Assembly: GCA_013396755.1 (NCBI GenBank) | Contig: VWZF01003567.1 | Location: 203,963-267,962 of the forward strand | Reading direction: 5' to 3' | DNA: 64,000 nt | From: Sclerurus mexicanus | Taxonomy: Eukaryota > Chordata > Aves > Passeriformes > Furnariidae | Made by a program: the position numbers and the translations under genes | Shown here: piece after piece, positions 1 through 11,945 of the stretch | Position numbering within the stretch: position 1 is the stretch's first letter | How the letters are laid out: each line of letters begins with the position of its first letter | Notes under the pieces: model-generated | Told to the model about the DNA's origin: nothing | What the model saw: only the letters and a program-made list of their open reading frames with translations | Database searches by the model: none

Positions 1-1847
1 AATTTGCTGTCCTTTGAGGTATGGAATTATTCATCTGACATTTCATCTTTTCTCTCTACCAGCACCCTCAAGTCAAATATAGCATCTTTAAGCCAGTTTT
101 CCATCTTTTTTTTTTTTTTAATTTTAGCTTTAATATTTGTAGGTTTTCTGTGCTCAAAGACAAATGAGGAAATAAGTGCGGACAAAGCTGAGGCCATGCT
201 GTATGATAGCAGCAATGCACAAAGATGAACATGAAAATGTCATCAGCATCACTGCCACACACGTTCTTGTTAATCTTTTTTTCCAGAAAACCAGCTTATA
301 ACGTTGGGGAAAGCAATAAAAAGAGGCTGAGGAGATGAGAAGAGAGAAAAGAAAAGGGAGAGCTGGACAATCAGACCTCCCTGGTCCTTCTCACTTGCTC
401 CACAAAAAGGTCATTCTTGTCTTTGTAATTGCTGAATTTTTTAAACTGGCCTGGTCTGTGGGTGAGGAACCGTCCTTTCAAGCAAATACTGTGACTCTTT
501 CAGATTAAAAGCCAAACCGTGTGTCCATGAATTTTAATGTAAACAAAATCAGCTTTTTTTTCTCCCCGTTTTTAAGATCTTCCTTCCCTTTGCCGCGTGG
601 GGCGAAGGGCAGGGGAGCAGAATGGCCAAAGGCTAAGCTGCTGCAAGTTGGTACATGTGTTCTCATCTCCAGCTGAATCTCACCCTCCGTGCTCTAAGGA
701 GATCACATTTCCAACAAAGACACCTGAGAGGCTGAGTCCGAATAAGCACCTGGAGCACAGCTTTTCCCAAACACCACTGATAGGACAGGAATATGAAACC
801 GGATTAACCCTCCCGCCCTTCACGGGTTTCTCTGAACCTTCTCAAGCGTCTGCTTTACTGCAACAATCATCGTGAATAATATTCATTTTCAGAGCATTTT
901 TAACTCCTTCTTTCCTGTGAAGTAGCTGAGCATTCCTCTCTCTCGTGGCAGTGGGGATGGAGCAGAGAGGAGCAGAGAGGTGGGAGTGTGGCCATGTCAG
1001 CTCCATCCCAGTGACCCTCAGCAGATACTCTGGCCAAGGTGACCCGGCAGAGCGGTTCAGACTCTCCGCAGGAGGAAGCAACCACAGTTTCTCCCATCAC
1101 TTCCGTGCTGTGGATCCCTCAGTCACAGGCTGTGTTCCCAGCACGGTGATTTTGAAGGAGAGCTGATTCTGCAGGGTGACTCCCATCCCCAGTTTTTGAC
1201 TTTTCAAGCTCTAACTAATGATGCTGACGCACCAAAAACGCCATCTGCCATTTCGGGACTGACACCTGCCCCGCACAGAATTTTGAGCGTCTCATATGGT
1301 AATGCCAGAGAGAGTCAGGCTTTAATCTCTGCCATCCACTTCAATCCTCCTCACACATCTCTCCTAGTTAGATATTCCTGTACCTCCATCCCTATATAGC
1401 TCCAGTAACATCAGAGAGATGCTCTGGGAATTAAAAATTCAGGCTCTATGAATATTTTTGGGAAGGAGCATAACTCCTATTTCTTCAGAACTTCACTTTG
1501 AAATCTGCAAGACAAGAAGCACCTTCCATTTTTTTTACTGGTGTATTTTAAGGATACATATATGTTTTTTTCTTATTAAACCCCAAAAGTCTGGGTGAAT
1601 AAGTACATTTTGAAGCATATTTTTTTCTAAAATTAAAGAAATAATGCAGCTGCTTTTGACACATGCAGTATAAAGGTACTGAAGCTCTGAAATTGTAAAA
1701 AACCATTGTAACTTCTTCTACAACATTGTCATTCTAATATATGTTAGTATTGAGCAAAAATGTGTTTGTGTCACCAAAAAGTGACTGAATTAATAGTTGA
1801 CCCCTTTGAGCTGAAATTGCTCATTCCAGCCTGGAGTTCTCCAACAA
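1..1847. other. Unique non-coding DNA, left edge
   Basis: I see no gene here. The stretch holds a T run at about 105-119 and an exact two-copy 10-bp duplication at 961-980. The open frames are under 100 codons, overlap on both strands and show no known domain. Confidence 0.6.
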
Positions 1848-2119
1848 TTCATAGAATCACAGAATGGTTTAGGTTGGAGGGACCATAAAGACCATCCAGT
1901 GCCACACCTGCCATGGGCAGGGACACCTTCCACCAGCCCAGGGCACCCTGTGCCAGGGCCTGCCCACGCTCCCAGGGAACAATTTCTTCCCAATATCCCA
2001 TCTAATCCTGCTCTCTTTCAGTTTGAAGCCATTCCTCCCTCTCTTATCACTCCCTGCCCTGCTGACTGTCCCTCCCCAGCTCCCTTGTAGCCCCTTTAGG
2101 TCCTGGAAGCTGCTCTAAG
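1848..2119 (-). mobile_element. CR1 LINE 3' fragment, antisense
   Basis: The left edge reads TTCATAGAATCACAGAATGG, the reverse complement of the conserved CR1 3' terminus. It continues through the typical CR1 blocks 'CATGGGCAGGGACACCTTCCA', split here over 1912-1932, and 'TAGCCCCTTTAGG' near 2088. The element therefore lies on the minus strand, with its 3' end at 1848 and its 5' truncation near 2119. CR1 is the main avian non-LTR retrotransposon, and most copies are 5'-truncated like this one. A short internal deletion relative to the usual CR1 layout is likely around 1938-1960, because the text passes directly from the 'CACCAGCCCAGG' block to the later 'CACCCTGTGCCAGGGCCTG' block. The fragment cannot be autonomous. 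Confidence 0.93.
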
Positions 2120-2267
2120 TTCCAAATGACAACAATGTACAACTACGAACAACAGCACTGTGACAACAACTTGAAGTCCTTTTCCCAATCTTCTTCTATT
2201 ATCATTTTTGGTCCTAATTCCACTTGACACAGCCCGCCACCACCTGAAACATGCCCAGCTCCAGCAG

Positions 2268-2360
2268 GACCCTGGCCGAGCTCCCCCCGAAGCGAAGCTT
2301 TGGTTGATACCCAGCGTTGCCTCGTGCGGCGCTCGCTCGCTCTGCTGCATCCCCGTGTTT
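2268..2360. other. Small CpG-dense patch
   Basis: Roughly ten CpG dinucleotides fall within about 90 bp, in DNA that is otherwise CpG-poor. It is too short for a classical CpG island. It lies about 150 bp beyond a CR1 fragment and inside the largest local minus-strand open frame, so a retroelement remnant or a small GC-biased patch are both possible. Confidence 0.35.
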
Positions 2361-2870
2361 GTGCTGGAAAAGCCACTCCAGTGGTTTGTGAGGAGTTCAG
2401 CCGAGTGCCTCTCTGCCAAGGAGGAATCAGGGCTCTCAGCAAAGGGAAATGCTGCAGCAGCACTGGATGACTCTTCTGCAGAAGGACCACTCGAGAGCAC
2501 AAAGCTCTTCTCGCTGCCACAGCTCAGCACCAGCACAAGGGGACTCGTTATTAAGGTTTTTTTTTCAATCACCACTTGAGATTTCTGCTCGGAATCTCGA
2601 GAGCTAAAAGTTAAGATTATTCTCACCCTCTCTGAACTTCTGTCCGTCATCGGCATCTCAACACATTATGGATTTTTGTTGCTAAATCTAATGCGGGCAA
2701 AAAAAATTAATCGAGTTCCTCCATTCTGCACTGGTTGCTGTACAGGTTTGCTCGTAGGGAAATGCCAGGCTCACACAAAGGGGTTGGCACACTCCGGAAT
2801 GTGGGCACACTGGGGGTGAGGGTGCACTGGTGCAGTGGGGATGCAGCAGCTGCCTCCTGCTGCCCTCCTT

Positions 2871-2992
2871 GAGGAATGATTGGAGGAATCCAATTCTTGA
2901 TGCAAACGATACAAAATTGACTCGATGGTGCAAATCACTGAGGAATGATCAATTCCAAATTGATTCGATGGGACAAATAATTGAGGAATGAT
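2871..2992 (+). repeat. Imperfect tandem repeat, 43-bp period
   Basis: The 10-mer GAGGAATGAT occurs at 2871, 2940 and 2983. Between the last two copies the surrounding sequence aligns at an offset of 43 bp: 'AAATTGACTCGATGG' at 2914 against 'AAATTGATTCGATGG' at 2957. The first interval is 69 bp, so the first unit carries about 26 extra bases. It looks like a degenerate minisatellite of about three units. Confidence 0.7.
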
Positions 2993-3217
2993 TTGGATCC
3001 TGCGGCTGCTCAAGCAAGAAAGCTCAGCCTGGGAGGAGCCAGGTTTGGGGGCATTACTTTTAGAGCTTGCTCGGCATTTAAAGTTTCCGATCTGAAATAT
3101 CAGAGAGATTTTAATTCTGTTTTTCCCTAAACAGGCTAAAAAGAGCAAACATGAACCCCCATCCTCTCTTGTGGGGGGGATTGTTTTAGTTCTGAGAAGC
3201 TGAGGTGTTTAAAGCTC

Positions 3218-3231
3218 TGTGTGTGTGTGTT
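3218..3231 (+). repeat. Short (TG)n microsatellite
   Basis: A run of about seven TG dinucleotides. It is short and probably stable. Confidence 0.7.
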
Positions 3232-3976
3232 GTCTGTTGCATTGCACTTTTACATTCTGTGCCTCAGAAAGGTTACACAGAATCTGAATAAGTTTAATGA
3301 CAAAAACACATTGTAAAACAAACAAATGCAGAGCACCTGCCTTTAAATTACTTTTGCTTCTCGTTCCTGACACACATAATGGCCAAAACACGATGCTCTT
3401 GCATAAATCATTTCCATTTCAATGAGTCAGTGGTTGCCAGCAGGACAATATTTACATCTTTGCTTGTTCTATCAGCGTCTAGGTTGCAAATATGTCTCAA
3501 AACAGCAGCTAAGCAAAAATCTTTTGGGAAGCTACAGAGTGAAAAAGATTTTCTTGGCCAAGAGAGAAAACTGGAGGGATGAGATCCTTGAACTCTACCA
3601 CCTCCCATTCAGTGTGGAAGCACGGCAGCAGAGGAATGCTGAATTGACAAAAATTACTTCCATTCACTTCAGCCATCCAAATTATTTTGGTTCCAATTAA
3701 GCAGAAGAGAAAATGCAGAAAATTGGCCAAAAACATCGACAAAAAGTACTGATTAGCTCAACTGAAAAGGCCAGGATGAAAAGGCTCAACTGCACAAGGG
3801 CAGAAGAGAAAGTTGAACCTATATTTGGAAATGACAAGAAGTGTGGAATAAGAGGGTGGTTATATTTACTTTGGTTTTTCTCAGTTTTATCTTAACAGTT
3901 TTGAGGGTAAAGTCTAGGAAAGATTGCCAGCAAGAGGTTCCATTTTGCTTGTCAATTATTTAGTTCCTTTATAAGG

Positions 3977-4021
3977 AAAAAAACCAACCAACCAACCAAA
4001 AAACCAACCAACCAAACAAAG
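3977..4021 (+). repeat. (CCAA)n low-complexity repeat
   Basis: Repeated CCAA units interrupted by an A run, ending in CAAACAAAG. It belongs to the class of A+C-rich, strand-asymmetric tracts that recurs in this window. Confidence 0.85.
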
Positions 4022-5007
4022 AAGTAAAAAAAGTGGCCTTCAACATCCATCAATCTGCCTGTAGCACCTCCTAAAAATTCCACATTTTGTTAGGAATTAG
4101 CTAGTGGTGTTTCAAGATGTTCCTCTCTCAGCTGCCATTAATCTCACATTCCTATTGCCTCCTATGGAAATGGGATTTAATGCAAATATTCTGCTTGAAA
4201 ACAGGTCTGAGGAATTGTTACTGCTGGTCCCTTGCTAAAACTGCTTTTTGCCACGTGCTTTTGTGTTGATCTTTGTGTCCTTACTGGTGTTTTGGGAAAA
4301 CTTACTAGTGCTCGGCCAACGTGTTGTGCCCCAGAGTGTGCAATGAATAAAATCCAGGTGTAAAATCAGAGTTATGAGCAGTTGCATAAATTGCCATAAC
4401 AGCAATATCTGGCTCCTGGTTACCCACTGAACAAAGTGTTCTTTATGGAGAAACCTGGCATTATTTTCAGTTTTATTGTAAGGCCTTGAACAAATCTTGA
4501 CCTTAATTTTATACTCATGTATAAAATTAGACCTTCCTGAGTACCAAAATAGGACCAGTGTTTACTGTGTCTATAAATTCAAGTGCTGTTGATAACATTT
4601 CTTTATTAAATTTACTACATTCCAATGAGAAAAGTATTTAATAGGACTAGTTACGAAGCGGCTTGTTCAATTCTCAATTAACATTTCAAAAGAGTAGCCT
4701 CACATTAACTTTTCAGTTTGAAAACGCTGGGTTTCGTTCTGAAACATTCCAACTGATTGTCTCAATCAGTCGTGTTGATTGCTAATTTTGTGTTCCCCTT
4801 GCAAATGTTTCCCAGCCTCGGAGCTTCAAAGATTTTTTTTTCCCTGCCTTAATCCCCCGGCTCTAAAATTGAGCAGCAATAGCAGCACTGAGGATGCAAG
4901 TCAGTCTCCCCCTGCACTGACACTCTCTGTGGTTTCTCTCCTTTCAGTACCTTCTGCACCTCAAAAATCCCCTCTGATTCCACAGGCAGGTGCATGGGAT
5001 GGGATCC

Positions 5008-5043
5008 CGTCCCGCCACGAACGCGCCGCCGTCGGGATGAGCG
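5008..5043. other. Nine CpGs in 36 bp
   Basis: CpG occurs at 5008, 5013, 5018, 5022, 5024, 5027, 5030, 5033 and 5042. The surrounding kilobase is AT-rich and CpG-poor. No promoter elements or long open frame accompany it, and it is too short for a CpG island. It could be an unmethylated regulatory core or chance. Confidence 0.45.
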
Positions 5044-8000
5044 GCACAGGATTTTGGCTCCGGAGTTTATTGGCTCGGGGACTCTGTTACTGCCTCATAA
5101 ACCAGTGAGATGGGACTATTAGCACTCAATTATCCAGCCTTTCCACGCCTCACTTCCACATCAGCCACAGCACGTGGCTCTGAACCCCACGAGGTGCGGG
5201 AAGTACAAATCCGTCTGTTGGAACACGCGGGAATAAATCTCGGGAGACTGTTTTGTCACTGCTCGGAGGTTTCTCAGTGTGTCATACTCAAACGGGATAA
5301 ATTCCTGCTTTGGAACAAACCACTGGATGTATTCCTAGTGGAATTAATTTGAACAGATAATTCTGAGTCATCACCTGGAGTACCTCGCATAAAAAAATCC
5401 CAGCAGTGGCAATGGGCTGCTTATTTGGGGAATGAGGATTCCAGGGGGGAAAAGAGAGAAAGAAATGCTGAGGTTTAAACCACATAATCATTGCCACTAA
5501 TTGCTGGTATCTGCAATAGGTGTTTTTGGACGCAATTTCAATTATAAAAACGACTAAATGTCACACGTGGCCCCAGTTTATTCCAGGAGATCAAGGTCCT
5601 CAGTATTTTTTGCTGTGTGATGACTAACAGAGTGTTTTTCCTGTGTTGAGGCACTTGTTAAAGTGAGGAAACATTGCTGAAAAAGAAGCAAATACAAAAG
5701 CTAAATCAAAACAAGATCAACGTTTCCTAAATCTTGATTATTTCAGGTAAGTTTAAGGAATAATGTCACGCAAAATAATGTAAAGCACAGGAGTACCTGT
5801 TTTATATCTCATCTCTGTAGTAGCTGTTACTCATTAAACACAATGGTTTGTTTGTTTCTTTATTTAAATTCATGCTGATTTAATCAATGCCTAGAATGAA
5901 ATCTGAGCTAGGTTTATATTAAAATGCAAGGTTTTTACAATGTAAGGATATGAACTAATCCATATCTGTCTGCAGACTGACAAAATTGTTAGCAATGCCA
6001 AGTGTTTAATTTCCCTTGGAACAGGTTTGGAAATGGGAACATTCGACTTCAGTGACTAAACAAAGATCCACACGCTTAAATGTGAGTTTTAAATGCAGTG
6101 ACTCGTCCAACTCCCTCAGTTTGATGACCTTGTTCAACCCCTCAGGTCTTTCAGGTGGCTCCTGTTTTGGTGTGTGGGGAAGGGGAGGTGAGCCCAGGTG
6201 GCTGTGCCAGCAGGGACGGCCAAAGGAGGGTCCATAAAACGCTTCCCACGCAGGAAATTCTGGCACAGGGAAGAGCTGCAGGCACCAAACCAGGAGCAGG
6301 ATGCCCCACATGCAGCACTGTCATGCACCAAAACCTCCCAGCCCTGGTGCAAGCAGGAGGGAAAAGACCCACCCTCGTGTGTCCCCTGCTGGGAAATCCA
6401 GGGCAAGAGGCTCTGAAGGCAACTGCTGGTCCTGGAGCCAGCTGCTCTTTCACCATGGCAAAAGTCAAAATAGACGGAAAAATGCCGCACCACAACCTGG
6501 AGTAAAGGAGTAAAGTTCAGCTGCTGCATATTCGTAGGCTGTCTCTGAACAAGCCCTTCTTGCACTGACACGCACCCTTCCCGCATCCCAAATGTTTGGA
6601 GAGTCATAAAACACCCCCAAATATTCCAGCATTCACAATTATTTACTACGCAGACAAAATTCAGGTGCCATCTGATTCCCCACACTGTAAGTTCCCCTCC
6701 AGACCTTATTATTGCGGCTGCAGAATCATCAGGTGCTCCACCACAGAGGGTTTTATCCCCAGTTACCCCTCAGCTTCCCTGCTGCAGTTCTTCCAGCGTT
6801 ATGAAGCTCCCTGCCAAATTTATCTCCGGGTACATGTTATCTAAGCTTAGGTGACTGTGAGCATAAGTAGCCTGTCATGGTGCTAATTCTGGTTTTAGGA
6901 AATAGGCTGGGAACGCAGCTCAAAAGATACAAGGAGGCTCGTGTTGGTTTTTGGTTTAAAGAGTTCTGGGTCTTTGAGTTTCTCTGAGGAAGTTGGAAGA
7001 ACTTGGCCAAGGCCAGCAGCAAGAATTAAGAAATATCTCATAAATTAACCTCTCTATGACAAAAGCCATTTAATTGGGATGGAAACTGCCCACAGCTCAC
7101 CACCATGAGAGTTTTTCTTTCTTTCCTTTTTACCCTTTCCAGCACTAAATATAGAAACAGGAATGCATGATGTGCCAATTTTTTATCCTTTATTTAAAGA
7201 AATCAAGAGGTATAAAAATAACTGAGAATGACTAAAAGTTGTTCTCTGGTGCTTTGCTGACAATTGAGTTCTCGCTCCACATCACTCACAGGAACAGCCT
7301 AATTTTAAAAAGCAAAGCTGGAGAAATAAGCATTGTTCTATTCTTTGAGCATTAACCTGCAGCTCTGTATCCATCTCTAACAAAGTAACATAAATAAATG
7401 TGGGTTTTTTTCCGGCAGTGGGATGAATATGTCATGCTTCCCAGACTGAATTAATACCCTAGGAAAATTCTAATTTGATTATTTGTTCTCACAACAGAAA
7501 AAAAATTCAAGGCATTTGTTGCCATCCACAACAGGAGGATTTTGTCTTCTGTATCTGAGAATTGATTCAAAAGGAAAAATTCAGGCTGCAAACCCAGATA
7601 TCCAGGGACAAAGGAGTAAATTAAAGTATTCCAGGTTCCAGATAAGCCTGGCAATGGTGTCGGGGAACTGTTTCCTTTTAGAGGGACACAGGAGAAAATT
7701 AAGCAATTACTTTTAGACTAAAAGTCACAGAGGGAGAAAAAAAAAAGGCAGCTCAATAAGAAAATATGTAGATAAACACGAAGCTGGAGGAACTTAATCT
7801 CAGCAGAATCATCTCTGAAGGAATCCAAGCTGTTAAAGCTGAATATTCCACATCCTTCTTCCATTACAGAGGTGGGTGGAGGACACTCAGCACCCAAATA
7901 AACCTGAATATCTTCCCCTCAGATTAAAGTGAGAGTGCAGATATGTTCTCTTGTACTGGCTGAAGTTTTGTGACAAACACAAGGCTGGGGAAAAAAAAAA

Positions 8001-10293
8001 TAGGCTGTTAAATTATACTTTTCCAATTTGAATACATAATCTGCAGTTCTGGTCAGCGAAATAACTCCTTGCCATTAATCCTACCCAGATAACAGCTCAG
8101 ACCTTATCCTGTAAGCAGTCACGGGATGCTTGTGCTATTTATTGCACAGCTATATATCAGATTTAATCTTCCATTTCTTCAGGTGAGCCCATTTGTTTAT
8201 TGTAAGCATCGGCAAACCCCTTGCTGTAGCGATTCCAAGGGATTCGTGGCTTCCCTTCCATCTGGAATTGGAATACTTCTTTTTCTTATTCTTTGGATGG
8301 GAAATATTTCATTTACTGCTGTCTGTAAGGATCAGAATAAGTGCTTAATGACGTGTTGTTACTTGGTACTAATTTTTAAGCTCTTTTCACACAGCAATTA
8401 GTTACTATTTTTGTGGTATCTTGCCAGGAGACTTTATTCATGAGTTAGCATTACTTTGTCAGGTAGCAAATGACAGCATATATTAATAATAAATGTCATA
8501 ATATTCAAATCATGGGTTTAGCACTTGGATCACATAAAATCTGTATTACAAAAGTGTTATAATGCACGCCAGCAAAATAGTCTCTCTCCCAAAAAAAGCA
8601 TTTAAAAGTGAACTTCACTGAAGAAAAGCAGTTTATGATCTAAGACCAGCTCTCAAGTATCCACATTTATATAAAGACCCCACTCAGGCACTCAACTCAA
8701 ACATCAGCAGGCTCTTTTCCTACCCACATCTCTGTAATTCCAAAGCTTTCTCTGCCCAGTGTCAGGTATTTCAGCTGCTATTTTTGTTCTTTGAGCAGAG
8801 ACTGCTCCAAACGGAGCCAGTTGGGTGAAAGATATCTACAAAAGCAAACATAAGCCAGCCTGCTGCTCTAAATGTGCGCTGAAGGAAATGCAGCTCCTTT
8901 CATTTGCACCACGGAAGGACCTGGCATTTTGTATTCTGGAGAGGCATCAAAAGATTTCTTCCCTGTGAATCATCTCCAACCTGCATGAGAAATGTCTCCG
9001 AAACAGGTGCCGCCTTCCAAATATTCACGTCTCGCTCTTATTTAAAGCAAACTTCCAATAAAAGAAAAGTTATCTCTTGGGGAGTAATTCTTGCTCAAAG
9101 TAAATATATCTCTGGAAATGGCTTTTAGAAAAGCAAAACTAACCAAACAGCCGCTCTATAATTTGTTGCAAGAGTTAACCTTTTATTTAGGATTATGGAC
9201 TCAGGCCTACTGCCATTCCTCACATGAATGACTTCTCCTTAAGTGAGAAGTACAACTGCGCTGCAAGGGGTTTTCACTAAGTCAAAAAAGCAGTCGGGCT
9301 AAAACCTGACTGCAAAAAACCAAGTTCTTTGAAATTAAAAAGTGTTTGTGTAGGGGGAGAATGGCCAATAAATTCCAGTTAAAGTCAATTCTGTTAAAAC
9401 CTTAAAGGTTGGCTCTAATAAAGACTTCAGGGAAAATAAATAGTCCCAAATACTTCGCAGGAGGGTTCAAGTGCAAGGCATATTTCCAGATAACTAGACA
9501 ATCCATACCAGGGTTTGTTTGAGGCAAAATGTGCTTTTTCTAATCTTTCCAGAAGTCTTTTCCAAAACGGGTAAAAGAATTTAGGCTGGTTTGCCAGACA
9601 TCCAAGCAGATTATCCTGGGTTTAATATGCAGATTTTCCTGGGCTCCAACAAGGTATTTATTCTTATAAAAAAAGTCGTATATTCTGTTTCGCTGGAGTT
9701 TAGAAAGGCAAAGGACAGGGAAATTTATTGGAGTGCCATCACCTTATAGTTTGATTTGAGGACATGCCCAATTTGCTCCAAGTTTCAGGTGGAGAGGTTG
9801 GTTTTTTCCCCTTCAAAAAAACTTCTTTGAAAGGATTTTCATCCTGTAGAACCTTCTAACTGCTCCTGATCATCTCAGGTTATATCAGTGTGTGGTGCGT
9901 GACCGAGGATGAGGGAAGTTTACTCACCCTACAATGGATAGAAAATTCCCTGGGGTGGTCTGGAAGGGAAATCCTCCCCCTCTGAGATGTGATGACATTC
10001 CAAACCTGTTGTCTGTGCTGGGAATTCGGGATGTTTCTCCTCTGGCAACCCAGCAGTGTCCCCTTGTCCCTGCAGGTTTTCCTGCAGTTCTTTCCCCTGG
10101 GCAGATGGTTGAGGTTGCAGAAGGATGTGGGAGCACCAGGCTGAGCAGGACAGATGTTCTTCCCAACCCTCTCTCTTTGATGCTGATTTTTATGGCACTG
10201 CCTCTTTGTTTTGTTTGGTTTGGGATTTTTAAACACTTTGTTCATTGCAAAAAAAAACAAGGAGGAAGGGCCAGCTGGCAACTAAAGCCGAGT

Positions 10294-10309
10294 GAGAGAG
10301 AGAGAGAGG
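10294..10309 (+). repeat. (GA)n microsatellite
   Basis: Eight GA dinucleotides inside a purine-rich stretch. Confidence 0.75.
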
Positions 10310-11154
10310 GGAAAGAATGGAGGAAATCACATCTCTACTGACTTTTTCTATGGGCAATGTATGGAATGCAAAATTCAACACAACATTTTACATTTAAACC
10401 CTCTATTTCCATCTTTTGAACTTCTTATCCTTCTTTCCATCTTTGTTTACCTGTTCTCCAGGAACACGCTGAAACAATTAGAGAAAACTCCATAAAATCC
10501 AGGCAGTATCTTTAGAGGGAGGGCACAAATTTTACAGAGGAGATTTGGGTGTTAGGAGGTCGTATGGCTGGGGCACGGTTTGCTTTTGAGAACAAGAAGA
10601 GCAGCTCTTCATAACTAATGCCCCCAGGGGGAATTTTTAACTAAAATTCCCAAGTGCTCAAGAATAATTTAATGGCAATAGAGTGTACTTGCCTAAAATA
10701 GCTGCATGTCTCAAAACTTGCTAAAATTCCTGCTTTATCTGGATTTTTCAGTTCCCCTGATAAGACATGGTTTGGTTGATACTGATAAGCTGGAATTGAT
10801 TCTGGGCTTGTGTGAAACAAGTGAAAGTCAAGGGGAGGAGTTTAGTCTGTGGGGTGGGGGAAAATCAAAATTCAAGGTCTGATTTTGAGACGTTTAGAGA
10901 GTAAATAATTAAATAAACTTGCACCTCCTTCAATTAGTAAAGAATAAGTGAAGAGAGCGAGTATGTTTCCTGCTCTATTCGTTCAGGGCTGGTTTAGACT
11001 AGCAGGCCATTTATTAACCATTATGAGCTGTACTAGGTCTTTCTGTATGAAATTTAGATTTATTAGTGCTCTCCTCAATCCATGTGTGTAGAGAAAATGT
11101 TAGGACTGAAAATTATCCTTTTAAGGCTGGATTTGCCTTCTGTTTACTCTCCTG

Positions 11155-11178
11155 AAAAAAAAAAAAAAGAAGAAGAAG
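11155..11178 (+). repeat. A14 followed by (GAA)3
   Basis: A homopurine tract: an A run at 11155-11168, then GAAGAAGAA. No retroposed gene body is evident upstream, so I do not call it a poly(A) tail. Confidence 0.75.
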
Positions 11179-11721
11179 TAATTTTACTCTGCATTCTGTC
11201 AGATTCCTGCCCAGCCTTCCTTCCTACATGTCCAAAAACACAAGTCCTGATTGTTAAAGGAAGCTTCTTGTTTGCCCCCACAATTAACTACAGCCACAAA
11301 TATTCGGATACCTGCCTACCTGTCGTAATCAGGCAGAGCGAGTAACTAACCCCTGTCTTTCTCTGCTCATGTTTAACACACGGTTGGAAATAAAAGCATA
11401 AATACAACATTAAACCCATGTGTGCAGACGAGAATCACGTTCTGCCACCTTTTAATGGTCAGTAACAGGGGGCTTTGGGGGTGTTTTTTTGGTAATCGAT
11501 GGGGCCAGCTGCTAAAGAAAGCGCTAATAGTGGTAGGGGAGTAAGATTCAAGAAGGCAACCCTGTGTGAATAATAACCTAAGTGCCTATTTAACTTTAAG
11601 CACTTCTTTATGGTCCTGGAAGTTAATGGCTTTACACATTTGGTCAAAGTTAAGCATATGTTTAATGCCTCCCTGAATTAGAAATGAGATCTTTGAACTT
11701 CAGTTTTGCTTACACGGGGTA

Positions 11722-11945
11722 TTATTTGGTTGGTAGGTTCATTTGGGGAAGGCAGGCAAATAGCAGGCATCCAAAATGATATCCTGTGGCAATTAGATGT
11801 TGCCCGTACAGTATATTCAGCACAGCAGCAATTAGCATTTTTCTTCTTAATGTATATTGGGCTGTAGAAGAGCCATTAAATGGAACTAACGATACAATTG
11901 TTTCAATTAGATTCTCTAGTTCTCTAATCCAAGCAAAACCACTCA
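11722..11945. other. Candidate regulatory element, AATTAG-rich
   Basis: Three copies of AATTAG, a homeodomain-type core, lie at 11791, 11830 and 11905. An ACAATTGTT sequence between 11894 and 11902 contains SOX-type ACAAT/ATTGT cores in both orientations. The block is AT-rich but not low-complexity, which is the typical appearance of vertebrate conserved non-coding enhancers. It is also open in one minus-strand frame for 74 codons, with no domain. The sequence shows the motif clustering; the enhancer role is inference and no conservation data were available. Confidence 0.27.

Noticed and set aside
2096..2656. 186-codon minus-strand open frame
   Set aside because: GC-rich context, overlapping frames on both strands, Ser/Ala-rich low-complexity translation, no domain, and its end overlaps the edge of a CR1 fragment.
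5744..5752. Perfect splice donor CAG|GTAAGT
   Set aside because: One such 9-mer is expected roughly every 262 kb per strand, so a single hit in 64 kb is unremarkable, and no convincing exon lies upstream.
6134..6685. 183-codon minus-strand open frame
   Set aside because: Overlaps three other frames of 101-116 codons on both strands in a GC-richer patch. No recognisable domain or splice structure.
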